This document shows, in pieces, positions 1-29,310 of a DNA stretch of 64,000 nt (the first letter of the stretch is position 1; every line of letters starts with the position of its first letter). Made by a program: the position numbers and the translations under genes. The notes beneath the pieces are model-generated. The model was not told the origin of the DNA. It made no database searches and was given only the letters and a program-made list of their open reading frames with translations. This DNA is from Azorinus chamasolen. Its lineage: Eukaryota; Mollusca; Bivalvia; Cardiida; Solecurtidae. Location: positions 71,912,371 to 71,976,370 of the forward strand of contig OY755246.1 in assembly GCA_963576725.1 (NCBI GenBank), read 5' to 3'.

Positions 1-216
1 ACGCTTTTCAAACCTTGCAAACACAGCAGTCCTTGGTCTGCTCTGCTTTCTTTTGGCGTAATGTATGTCTGATTTTATAAGTTTTGTCATGATAAAAGCT
101 CTTTTGTTCAGTGGCAATTATAACAATTAATAGTTAAGGAAGTCATGAATTCGTGAGATTAATGGTTAAAAATGATGTCTTTAAAAGCGTAACACAGAAC
201 AAAACATGTGCAGACA

Positions 217-546
217 ACTCACACTGGAGCTTTATATATAATCTTTGTCCTGCATTAAGCTACCACAAGGGTTAAAATCAAAACTCACACTGGAGCTTTA
301 TGTATAATCTTTGTCCTGCATTAAACTACCACATGTGTTAAAATCAGAACTCACACTGGAGCTTAATGTATAATCTTTGTCCTGCATTAAGCTACCACAT
401 GTGTTAAAATCAGAACTCACACTGGAGCTTTATGTATAATCTTTGTCCTGTATTAAGCTACCACATGTGTTAAAATAAAACCTCACAATGGAGCTTAATG
501 TATATAATTTGTCCTGCATTAAGCTACCACATGTGTTAAAATCCAA
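217..546. repeat. 66-bp tandem repeat, 5 copies
   Basis: Units begin at 217, 283, 349, 415 and 481 (ACTCACACTGGAGCTTTATG). Each contains CCTGCATTAAGCTACCAC, the arm motif of the fold-back repeats at 3155 and 5125. It lies upstream of the C1q promoter. Confidence 0.9.
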
Positions 547-690
547 ATGAGCAGACTTTCTTTGAGTGCTCGTTTTAGAAAGGCTTTTCTGTATTTGTTT
601 TACATATATTAAATTGTGATTGGCTGGTTTTCGACTTCCTTTTAAAAGTAGGTCTCTTCCGTGTGACGTGTGGCATGCTTTATCAGCAGA
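547..690. other. C1q upstream region, no feature
   Basis: Unique-looking AT-rich sequence between the 66-bp array and the putative promoter. Bases 1-60 hold half a dispersed hairpin (GCAAACACAGCAG, CTGCTCTGCT). Confidence 0.4.
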
Positions 691-740
691 TGGCACGTGT
701 ATAGTCCCTATATAGTTCATTATACGACTAGATAACAAAG
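690..740 (+). promoter_or_regulatory. Putative core promoter of the C1q gene
   Basis: A TATA-like CTATATAG sits at 708-715, about 100 bp before the ATG, and a CACGTG E-box at 694-699. Spacing fits a start site near 740 and a short 5' UTR. This is inferred from motifs only. Confidence 0.45.
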
Positions 741-813
741 GACCAAAGAGAACACCACTAAAGCATAGTTTAGTCTTTAACTAACTGGGAATTAGCATCC
801 AAATACAGAAAAC

Positions 814-18865
<18,052 letters not shown>

Positions 18866-18930
18866 GTGTTTGAACGCTAAATAATCTTCGTCTACAAAAC
18901 AAGTGTGTCTTCGAATGACGGTCAGAGTTT

Positions 18931-18998
18931 CAAACAGTTTGGATCCTGGCAGAGACATGAAGTTATTTGGCATCTCATCTGGAACCAAACTGTTTGTA
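18931..18998 (+). repeat. Hairpin repeat in the C1q 3' region
   Basis: CAAACAGTTTGGATCC and GGAACCAAACTGTTTG pair across a spacer of about 35 nt that is itself partly self-complementary. It is one copy of the dispersed hairpin family also seen at 27717, 28435 and 33852, here 66 bp after the C1q stop and so probably transcribed in the 3' UTR. Confidence 0.6.
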
Positions 18999-19118
18999 TT
19001 GTTGATCACAAATGTGCCGCTAACATGCACATAATATAAATGTCACAATGATTTATTGTATTTCATATTAAATACATGTTGACATGTTTTGTGTGAGAGA
19101 GAGAACGTGAGAAAGATA

Positions 19119-19127
19119 CAGATTGAG

Positions 19128-19195
<68 letters not shown>

Positions 19196-19270
19196 GAGGG
19201 AGTGAGAGAGAGAGAGAGAGATAGAGAGAGAGGGGGAGGGAGGGGGATGGAGGGAGGGAGGAAGGAAGGG
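19119..19270. repeat. (GA)n and GGGA-rich microsatellite
   Basis: A purine tract of GA dinucleotides passes into GGAGG and GGAAG blocks, about 250 bp after the C1q stop. Confidence 0.95.
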
Positions 19271-19467
19271 ATAATTGTATGAGTGAGAAAATGAATGGAT
19301 GAGAGAGATGGGGATAGGACAGGAGGAAAGGAGGTAAAAAATGTGTCTTCCAGTTTTTATCTTAATGTTTTTGCTTCAATAGTATTTTATTAGTGTTTGA
19401 GAAATAAAGATATTATTGATGATTTTATATTGTTTTATACATTATTTCTTTGTTATAGTTATGCAAT

Positions 19468-19775
19468 GTGTATAATAAATCTCCCTGCATCATCAGTGAA
19501 GTAGACATACAGAGAATACAAGCAATCTGTGTATAATAAATCTCCCTGTATCATCAGTGAAGTAGACATACAGAGAATACAAGCAATCTGTGTATAATAA
19601 ATCTCCCTGTATCATCAGTGAAGTAGACATACAGAGAATACAAGCAATCTGTGTATAATAAATCTCCCCGCATCATCAGTGAAGTAGACATACAGAGAAT
19701 ACAAGCAATCTGTGTATAATAAATCTCCCTGTATCATCAGTGAAGTAGACATCGTACAGAGAATACAAGCAATCT
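19468..19775. repeat. 61-bp tandem repeat, 5 copies
   Basis: TGTGTATAATAAATCTCCCT, GTATCATCAGTGAAGTAGAC, ATACAGAGAATACAAGCAAT C. Confidence 0.95.
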
Positions 19776-19929
19776 ATTGACACAAGCGTCAAAGACATCG
19801 GGACTAAGGAATGTCTGAATGAGAAAGCATGTTTCATGTTGACCTGATTGAACAGAACATAACATGCTATCAGAAGAAACAATTTAAGAAAGTTTGGAGT
19901 GATTTTTATGTAAATATATAAAGAAGTTA

Positions 19930-20655
19930 TTAGTCACCCACCGGTTACCGGTTGGGGGATTATATGTTTGCTCGATTCCGTCTGTCCGTCCGTTTGTCCG
20001 TCTGTCCGTCGGTCCGTCACGCTCGTGTCCGGGCCATATCTCCTACAAAGTTGGATCAAATTCATTATAACTTCACACATTGAACAAGCATGATGAGGGC
20101 TTGTTTAATACACAAGGGTCATAACTCTAGCATCACTATGTTTGGAGTTATTCCCCTTTTCCATAGTTTCTTGTCCGGACAGTTACTCTTTATCTTCTGG
20201 TTCAATTGATTTGAAACTTCACATATGGAACAATCGTGATGAGGGGTAGTGCCATACACAAGGGCCATAACTCTAGCATCAATATTTATTGGAGTTATTC
20301 CTTTTTTCATATGTTCTTGTCCGGACAATAACTTTTATCTACTTGTTCAATTGATTTGAAACTTCACATATGGAACAAGCATGATGAGAGAAAGTGTCAT
20401 ATACAAGGGCCATAACTCTAGCATCAATATGTTTGGAGTTATTCCCCTTTTTCATATTTTCTTGTCCGGATAATAACGCTTTATCTACTGGTTAAATTGA
20501 TTTGAAACTTCACACATGGAACAGGCATGGTGAGAGGAGGTGTCATGCACAAGGGCCATAAACTCTAGCATCAGTACTTTTGGAGCTATTCCCCATTTTC
20601 ATATTGCATAGCAATACACCATCAACTTGTTTTTCCTTGACTATGTGAAATTCGA
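19930..20655 (+). mobile_element. Core-repeat element (family C)
   Basis: Hairpin ACCGGTTACCGGT, then (GTCC/GTCT)n, then about four cores of 150 bp (TGATTTGAAACTTCACATAT, GGGCCATAACTCTAGCATCA, GGAGTTATTCCCCTTTTTCA, TTCTTGTCCGGACA). The right end is near TTGCATAGCAA/CAACTTG. Non-coding. Confidence 0.6.
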
Positions 20656-20700
20656 TTTACGAGTCAATGCAAAACTGGTACCAAAACAATGTTACTTACA

Positions 20701-20794
20701 GCCACAGGCACTTTCCTACTTAAATTACTCAAGCCATGATGCGACATCATATTATAGCTTGAGTAATTTTAGTAGGAAAGTGTATGTGGCTAGT
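20701..20794. repeat. Long near-perfect hairpin
   Basis: Arms GCACTTTCCTACTTAAATTA CTCAAGC and GCTTGAGTAATTTTAGTAGG AAAGTG pair with about one mismatch around a 22-nt loop; the outer GCCAC/GTGGC also pair. Confidence 0.8.
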
Positions 20795-20828
20795 TGAAGC
20801 TGTATGTTAGTGTTATCAGTATATCCTC

Positions 20829-20972
20829 TATACAGTTCGCAGTTAACAGTTATGATTATGTTGCTTTACAGTTCGCAGTTAATATAATGATATGTTGTTT
20901 TACAGTTCGTAGTTAATATTTATGATATGTTGCTATACAGTTTGCAGTTAATATTTATGATATGTTACTTTA
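20829..20972. repeat. 35-bp tandem repeat, 4 copies
   Basis: TACAGTTCGCAGTTAATATT TATGATATGTTGCTT with small changes. Confidence 0.85.
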
Positions 20973-22612
20973 GAGGGGTTGCATTGTAGTTTAAAAAAAT
21001 ATTCATATGTTGTCGAACAGATTCAAGGAACTAAGTTCAATAACAAACTTGTGTTTTTTATTATAAACACAGAATAATCAATCACAGGGTGCGAACTTCC
21101 CAGGATATTTCTAAGTGACTTTTAGGGATGATGATCATATCAGAACAGTAGCTTGACATTGAGGTTTAAACAACGCTATCAGTTATGTTGTAATAACAAC
21201 TGTATTAAATTACGAGCTCTAAAACACCAGTCCACTGTGTGGTCATTCCGCACATGCTAATGTCCCTATAGAGCACATGCGATGTTAGGTTATTCCCAAA
21301 TAAATATTCCTTTAAAATGATATTATTTTACTATCATTGACTTCATGTTTTAATTAAATTCATGCCAGTTTTATTTGACATCGCTGAAAGAATTAGACCT
21401 AGATTAGCTATATAAAAGTACAAAAAATGAGTCATGCAGGAAACACCACATACAGAACAAACAGTCGCCCGAACAGCAACACAAGGAAACAGCAAATGTA
21501 CATAACTATAAAAACAACAAGAGACGCACAAAGACAAAACAAACACACAATAGGGGGAAGATGGAAGTATACTGTAAGAAAACAGCAGACCCTGATTAGA
21601 CATCATTTACAGTCTGTCTATTCTGCGTCTAATGTGTTGTAAAATAAATATGATTGAAAATGGTTGAGACAAACTGTCACATGAAACATGTTGGATTCAC
21701 AATTAAACAATCTACATCCAAAGGCCATACATACGGACATTATATTCACTATTAGGACAGTTATCCGTCTCAATAATTTCGTACGGTATTGTTCGTGCAA
21801 ACACTGCACATCATCACCTAATGCTTCGTATAGTGGCTGTTTGAATTGGGTTTTACACGGAGTTAATCAGAACAAGTTCATAATTATTATTTTTTATAAT
21901 AATAAATATTATTGTTTTACAATATTTACTTTTTGCACCTACAAACAAAATTATCTTCAAATTATAAATATGTTCAGAATAGTGCTTACTTTTAAATGTT
22001 TGAAGTTTATAGTTACCTCTACATATGTTATATTGAGGATATAAAAATACAAGCGGACAGACGACGGTTATTCCAATCACTGTTTAGCCACAATTTCCTA
22101 TTGCAAATCCTTTTATAACATTATTTACATTCATATCCAAAGAGACGCGGTCGCATTTTGTCGACCGTGGTTTATCCGTAACCTACTGGTACCCAAAACA
22201 TCACTCGCAAATGCGGAATCACCGTCAAACTACCCTGCACTTTTTCACTAAAATACATTTTAACAAACATAAACATGTTGACAATCTTCAAATTGTTAAC
22301 GACACCGAGAAATCTCAGCTTTAATCACAAATTGTATTTCTGAATAAGCTTCTCTTTTTTAAAACAATAGTCACGCAGAAACGTAGTGCAACTTTCCAAA
22401 GACGCTACAGAAACCGACCGGCTCGTTTCGATGAAATGAAATATAATACCATAATGTTATGACTCCACTGTCATAATATTACGACCGGGGAGAGGGTCAT
22501 ACTATTTTAACCCCCCCAGATCATTATATTACGAAAAGGTGACTCACTTGCGGCGTAATACAATGAGCCCCACTTCCACTTTAATATTTTGATCAACTTT
22601 CTGTTTTAGAAA
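20973..22612. other. Intergenic, one dispersed repeat
   Basis: 21427-21530 (ATGAGTCATGCAGGAAACAC and AGCAAATGTACATAACTA) recurs at 46727-46815. The rest is AT-rich with no recognised gene. Confidence 0.6.
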
Positions 22613-22670
22613 GTTACTTCATTTTATGTTGTACGTGTTTACCACACGTACAACATAATATGAAGAAACT
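22613..22670. repeat. Short hairpin, precursor-like
   Basis: GTTACTTCATTTTATGTTGT ACGTGT pairs with ACACGTACAACATAATATGA AGAAAC over about 26 bp with a 5-nt loop. It may be a fold-back repeat; the very tight loop argues against a microRNA precursor. Confidence 0.7.
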
Positions 22671-22738
22671 CTCGAATTGTCAATCACGTCCTACGAAAGA
22701 CTGGCGGTGACATTTACAGTTCAAGATTGCACACAATT

Positions 22739-23000
22739 CAATTCATGATTTCACGATTTCACAATTTCACGATTTCATGATTTCACAATTTCACTTAAAC
22801 ATTTCACGATTTCACAATTTCACGATTTCACTTCAAAATTTCATGATTTCATGATTTCACAATTTCACGGTTTCACTTGAAAAATTTACTATTTCACAAT
22901 TTCACGATTTCACAATTTCACAATTTCACGATTTCACAATTTCACAATTTCTCTTCAAAATTTCACGATTTCACAATTTCACGATTTCGTGATTTCAATT
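22739..23000. repeat. Short-period ATTTCACG/ATTTCACA array
   Basis: An 8-9-bp motif ATTTCAC(A/G) is repeated about 25 times irregularly. Confidence 0.9.
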
Positions 23001-25024
23001 TTTCCATTCTAATTGTTATAACGTCATCAAAACGCGGGAAATCACAGCGTTGGAGTAAAAGCCATGAAGAAAGAAACGGCGGAAAACTGTGACAATCTTC
23101 CTTTCCATGACTGTAGGGCCGAGGACCTTCATATTTGCATGTAGCATGTGCTCATGGTCCACTGTCAAGATTGTTTAACCCTTTCCTCCATGAATATTCA
23201 TGTATGAGAATTGCTAATCATGTGTTTATTGTGTTAAATCGTTGTCTTATGTTTGTATGACACTTTATAACATAACTCGTGGCTTCAGCGTGACGTAACA
23301 CTATTATATATATGTTGATACTCACGGGCATATATTCACTAGTGAATAACATTCGAACGACCTAACTGTATTCATACTCGCTGTCAAAACAAACAAACTG
23401 GCGGACGGTGACCTACCTGTCAACAATTGAGTCACGCTAGATGGCAAAGGACTGTTGGCACTTGCGCCTTAATTTCGATAAAATAATACAAATTATAATC
23501 GCTGTCAGTAAATATCTACAAAATGTATGCCAAAAAAGACCTACCAGCTACTCTGACCCAAACCACCCATTCTACTTGTATACAAATTTTCTCCACAACT
23601 TTTCTTCACCGCATGTCCTTTTGTTTATGCAGATTTCTACTCATAAAAATATTACGTCAACAACTATTGTCATCTGAATCCAGCACAGCACACACATATT
23701 TCAAATGTTATACTCGAAAAGAGCTGATCGCGAAAATCTTCCTCCTGTTCCAACACAGTTTTATGCAGCAGTTCGTACTGAATCTTTTGAATAAACTTTT
23801 TCACTGAATTTGAATCGAGATATTTTTTCTCGGTGGAAATGTCCATGTCCATGTATATACAACACTGATGAAGGGCTTAATATACCAAAACGAAGGCGCA
23901 TTTTACTGTACTGTGGGTGTCAGACGTGTATGTTATGGTATGTGGGTCTTTATTTAAACTGAGCAAATGGCGCGTTTTACACAGACACATGTTGTGTACA
24001 ATGACGTCATAATGTGACGTGTTTGTATGTCGAAACTGTAACTCAAAATTTATTTTGACGTGTTTCTGTATGCTTTTGTTATCATAAACTACCACAGTTA
24101 AATTGAATGCCAGAGATGTCTAAATTAGATCATGGTTGATATGACAGTAAGTCAAAACATTGTCGGAAAGTTTGGACCTACTTTGTCCCAGTTACTTAGC
24201 GAACCTAATAACACCTTTCATTCATCATTTCTATATGTAAGGAGAATTTATAACAATCCACGTTACTGTTGAAATATTGGCTGCAAAAAAACTGTTTTGT
24301 TTGTTATGTTATAAATAGAATCTTGTATTCGTGTACAAACAAAAAGGTCGTTTTTTATCGTTTTAAAAAGATTCATTTAATAAATCCAATAATCAAGATC
24401 ACTCATGTAAGATCCTCTATGTATTGGGGGATACTTTAACTAATAATAAACTGTAAGAACTAATGACATCATGGATTTTAATTGAGATTAAATCCTATAG
24501 GATTCGTCTGAGCTGGGTCTACTCTGTTTGCAAAGGCGTAGAAAAGTGTATTTATGGATCTCAAATCGCCATCCTGATTTTACGCGTTCGTCACGCTTTT
24601 TCCGCCACACTTTTGTATGTTTTACTTAGAATCTGCACTTTTAATTCTGTGACCAATTAATTTAATTTACAGTATGTGCAACCACCATAGGAAGCTGCAA
24701 ATGTAGAATGGTGGACAATGTCCTACTTCAAGTTCAAACGTTAAATTCCAGCATGGCAGCTGGCAGATGCCACATGCACATGTGATCGCACTTGTATATC
24801 AACGTGATAGATCTACATTTACATACAGACACACGTATATAAAAGTATAAGAAAAACAGCGTATTACTTAGTCGGCTGAGCACGACATGAGTCGATTCAT
24901 TGTGATTACTTTCGCAAATAGTTTGGATATATACATCTAGTAACTCGAGACGCAAAGTAACCGAGTCTCTCGTCGTGAGCTTATCTCTTTGCGTGTTATA
25001 TTATGCAAATGAAGAAAATATTCC
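23001..25024. other. Intergenic, no supported gene
   Basis: Contains a half dispersed hairpin (GGGTCTACTCTGTTTGCAAA at 24516). Small open frames near 23441-23807 lack splice or family support. Confidence 0.4.
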
Positions 25025-26322
25025 AAAAAGAGTACCGCATACGGTACATAATAACGCCCACTTGCAAATTTCTCTGATTCAACATGCCTTATAAGTGTTG
25101 ACATTTTCTAATCTGTGCTTCAGATCTTGATTTCCATATTAAGGTGATACTATTTTAAAAAAAATTGAAGTGAATATCTTGTTAAATAAAAAAGTTACAG
25201 CTAATCCTCATATTTGCAGATTTTTGTAAAGTGCAACGGCCATAACTCTGTAAAGACAAACTGAATGAACCTCAAAATAAACTCAGCTTCAGATTTTGTT
25301 GTTTAAAACATTTGTATTAAGTTTCATTTATATCATTTAAATAATTTTCCCAGAAAACAACAGACAAACTAAAAGTTGACCGACAAACACATCAACGAAC
25401 ACACAAAGTTCAACGACCATAACTTTAGAATAAAATGACATATCAAAAATCCCACAATATATGTGAAAATTCATATTAAGGTTTAACCATATAAAAAAAT
25501 GAAGTAAATATCATTTCAAATGAAAAAGTTATGGCCATCCTCATATTTGCATAGATTTGCATTATTTTTTTTAAGTGCAAGGGCCATAACTCCGAAACGA
25601 CAAATCAAATGAACCTCAGAATTGACTTAGCTTCGTTCAGGTCTTGATGCATTAAACATGTGTGTGAAGTTTCATTAATATCTGTCAAATAGTTTTCCCA
25701 GAAAACAGCGGACAAACTATATGCATATATTTGCATTATTTTTTAAGTACAAGGGCCATAACTCCGAAACGACAAATCAAATGAACCTCAGAATCGACTC
25801 AGCTTCAGATCTTGATGCATGAAACGTTTGTGTGAAGTTTCATTAATATCTCTCAAATAGTTTTCCTAAAAAACAGTGGACAAACTTTTTGCATGTATTT
25901 GCATTATTTTTTTAAGGACAAGGGCAATAACTCTGAAACGAAAATTCAAATGATCCTCAGAATCAACTCAGCTTCAGATCTTGATGCATCAAACATTTGT
26001 GTGAAGTTTCATTAATATCTCTCAAATAGATTTCCCAGAAAACAGCGGACAAACTATTTGCATATATTTGCATTATTTTTAAGTACAAGGGCCATAACTC
26101 TGAAACGAAAAATCAAATGAACCTCAGAATCAACTCAGCTTCAGATATTAATGCATTAAACATTTGTGTGAAGTTTCATTAATATCTGTCAAATAGTTTT
26201 CCGAGAAAACAGCGGACAAACAAAATGTTGACGGACGAACGAACGAACGACGAACGAACGAACGGACGGACGGACAAGGCCACGACAATATACGACCACC
26301 TTTATTAGGTGGGCGTATAAAA
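25025..26322 (-). mobile_element. Helitron-like core-repeat element (family A, copy 1)
   Basis: Hairpin GTACCGCATACGGTAC (25032-25047) marks one end. About seven tandem cores of 150-170 bp follow (GGGCCATAACTCTGAAACGA, GTGAAGTTTCATTAATATCT, GTTTTCCCAGAAAACAGCGG), then a (GAAC/GGAC)n microsatellite and a hairpin CCACCTTTATTAGGTGG at the other end. It encodes nothing. Read in the A2 orientation, the terminal hairpin is followed by TCTT. Confidence 0.7.
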
Positions 26323-26431
26323 AGGGAATTAGATCTAATATAATACAAAAAGAAGGAATTGATGGATGAATGAATGAAGCTTAAGCGATTCTGATACTTT
26401 TTTAATTTTCGGAAAAGTGCTTGATTGATAC

Positions 26432-27583
26432 ATGAATGTTTTGCACGAATATTGCTGTAGGTGGAAACTAACAGTGAATACATCCAAAACAAAAATAAGG
26501 TTTTTTAAAAAGGGTGGTAGAATTCCTGGAGATACTAGTTTTACACACAATGGCAAACTCATTTCTCTTGTTAACAAATTTTCTTATTTAGGTATAGTTT
26601 TTACAAGCGGTGACTCTTTTTCTAATGTACAGGCAACCCTTGCTGGTCAGGCTGTTAAGGTTTTATTTCAAATGAATAGATATTTGTGTAAATTTACAAC
26701 AATAGATGTAAAACACAGACATAAACTATTTGATAAATTGATTTTACCAATTTTTAATTATGGTTCAGAGGTGTGGGGCTTTGCAAAGGCTGATAATATT
26801 GAACGAGTACATTTAAAAATTTGTAAAGGTTCAATAGGTGTGAAAAGGAGTACACAAAACGACTTTGTTTATAGAGAGTTAGGAAGGAAACCACCTTCTT
26901 GTAATAGACATTTTAAATGCATAAAATATTGGCTTAAAAGTAGTGCAATGCAATGAAAATAGATATGTCAAAAAGGTATATGATCTAATGCTTAGAGACA
27001 TTGAAAATAGTGATAGAGTTGTTAACTGGGCCACTTTAGTGCGGGATGCACTTAGTAAATTTGGATTTTATAACGTATGGATAGCCCAAGCTGTTGGTAA
27101 CATAAAGCAATTTTTATATCTTTTAGAACAAAGAATACATGATACTTATTTACAATAATGGAATAACAGGCTACATGTATCGAGCAGAGCTTTATTTTAT
27201 AAAAGTATAAGTAATTTTGAGTTTCAGCCATATTTATCTATTTGCCATATTTCTAAAATAAGGTATGCAATTACAAGACTTCGAGTGTCTTCTCACAGAC
27301 TAGACATTAAAGCTGGCAGGTGGAAAAAACCAACTGCAACTCCTTTTGTAAATAGACAATGTTTTGCATGTAATATTTTGGAAGATGAGTTTCATTTTGT
27401 GCTAGAGTGTAAATTGTATGCCGACCCAAGGAAGAATTATATTAAAAAGTAGTTTTGGAGCAGACCAAGTACGCAAAAATTAGTAACTCTTATTAACTCA
27501 TCAAATGTTATGGAAATTAGAAATTTGGCAACATACATATATAAGGCTTTTAATATTAGAAATGAACTTGTTTACTTAACATA
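26432..27583 (+). pseudogene. LINE RT C-terminal half, broken
   Basis: WKLTVNTSKTKIRFFKKGG, KFSYLGIVFTSGDSF and LPIFNYGSEVWGF are late RT motifs. After a frameshift near 26940 the frame continues (YVKKVYDLMLRDIENSDRVV), passes an in-frame stop at 27156, and ends with a Cys/His motif CFACNILEDEFHFVLEC. The FADD catalytic box is absent, so it is 5' truncated. It abuts the Helitron-like element ending at 26322. Confidence 0.8.
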
Positions 27584-27716
27584 AAACTGAAAGCAGTATC
27601 TATTAGATATTTTGTGGCTGCTTAGGACAAGGGTTTTCTGTTTATACTACAGTGCCTTTTCCTATATACATTATTATATTAACCCCTCCAGTGTCAGGTC
27701 TGACATTATCATTCTC

Positions 27717-28760
27717 AAACAGTTAAGATCCAGATCAGAAGCTATGTAAAGCGACATCTGATCAGAATCCAAACTGTTTGTTATTCTTAGACTAGTGATT
27801 ATTTTGTTTAATTATTATGTTATAATATTTTGCAGCTTAAGTAGCAACTGTTTGTCCTCTTGAACAATATTAACCAACATGTTAATTCCTTCGGTGTCAA
27901 GTTCGACAATTCTAACATTTTAAACAGATAAGATCGATCCAGATCAAAAGCCATATAACGTGACACGTGTTCAGAATCCAAACGGTTTGCCATAATTTGT
28001 TTTAACTGTTTTGACGTCACATGTACGTTCTTAACAAATTGTGTCTTACTGATGAAGCATTTTGTGTCTTACTGATGAAGCAATTTGTGTTCCTAACAAT
28101 AGTGCAGAGTCAGATCAGTATAGCTGTAAAGGGGTAATTGACCAGAACTTGCACTTTGTGTAAATTTTCTGTTAATTATCTTATAAATGATATCATAATA
28201 GCAGTGAAAGCGTTAACTACATATATGTAGTTATTGTATTGTTCTTTTTAGAATTTCTTGATCAATTGTCTGCAATTAAATATGTCAGACCCATGAAGTC
28301 CGAAATCAGTGTTATAAATGTTTTTTGATAAGGTTTTGCAGTTTATGTATCAATAGTAGTATTTTCTTCCTCTAAAACACTATTAACCATCATGTTAACT
28401 ACTTCAGTGCCAGGTTCGACAACTTTAATATTTGCAAACAGATAAGATCCAGATTGGAAGACACGTAACGTGGAGTCTGATCAGAATCCAAACTGTTTGT
28501 CATCATTTGTTAGACTGTTTTGATGTCACATTTGCTTTAATCAATTGAGTCTTACTGATTAATAATTTTAATTTCATAACAACAATGCAGAGTCAGATCA
28601 GTGTAGTTCTATGGGGATAACTGACCAGAACTTGCATTTCGATCTTTTATCCTAACTATAGATATTACGTTATTTCGTATAGCGGTAAAACCTTCACCGC
28701 GATATTTTGTTACATTGTTGTTTTTTTTGCATTGTTCCGATTTCAACAATATTTTATTCA
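27717..28760. repeat. Hairpin-bearing 513-bp duplicated segment
   Basis: Sequence around 27840-28230 recurs, diverged, 513 bp downstream (ATGTTAA.T.CTTC.GTG at 27879 and 28392). It includes two hairpin kinds: AACAG.TAAGATCCAGAT... CAGAATCCAAACTGTTTG (27717, 27921, 28435) and GCAGAGTCAGATCAGT... ACCAGAACTTGCA (28104, 28584). Confidence 0.7.
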
Positions 28761-29310
28761 ATAAAGAAACGGATTGGACAACATACATAGCCTATGTAAG
28801 TCCTTTCCAGTGGTACAAGGTAATTACATGTCATACATGCAAGAAATATATAAATATATACAGCGATTAACATGTCAATAATTACATCGTTCATACATAT
28901 GCAAGGGTGTTATTAAATAATAATTAATCAGTATTACCTGGGTCCGATTGCACAATCACTAATTAGATCAATCCATTTCCACCAACGTTATTTGGAACAA
29001 ATTTCAATTATAAACCGATAGTTCTAATTAGCTTAGCACAGCGACTGTTTAGGATTGTATATACATATACGCAGTATATACGCCTATATACGATTGAGAT
29101 GCCATCTATAATACATAGCTTTCCAACTTAAAATAAAAGATTAGTGACTTTGAAACCGGGTCCGGTAATACAGATTAGTTACCTTAATCATTATATAATT
29201 CAATGTAAAGCAATTGATTTGTAATGAATATATAGTTGAAAGTTTCGTCAATCAAATAGCCATGTTTTTTTAATAACAAAGAAACCCCGTCAACCGAGTA
29301 GTCAACTTTC
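28761..29310 (-). other. Probable 3' UTR of the minus-strand LINE
   Basis: Non-coding sequence between the LINE's C-terminal frame and a GAATAAAAT-like end near 28745 (minus). Assigned by position only. Confidence 0.4.

Noticed and set aside
23441..23807. Overlapping plus-strand frames of 78 and 94 residues
   Set aside because: No recognised domain, no splice pattern, AT-rich composition; both frames open together, as in non-coding DNA.
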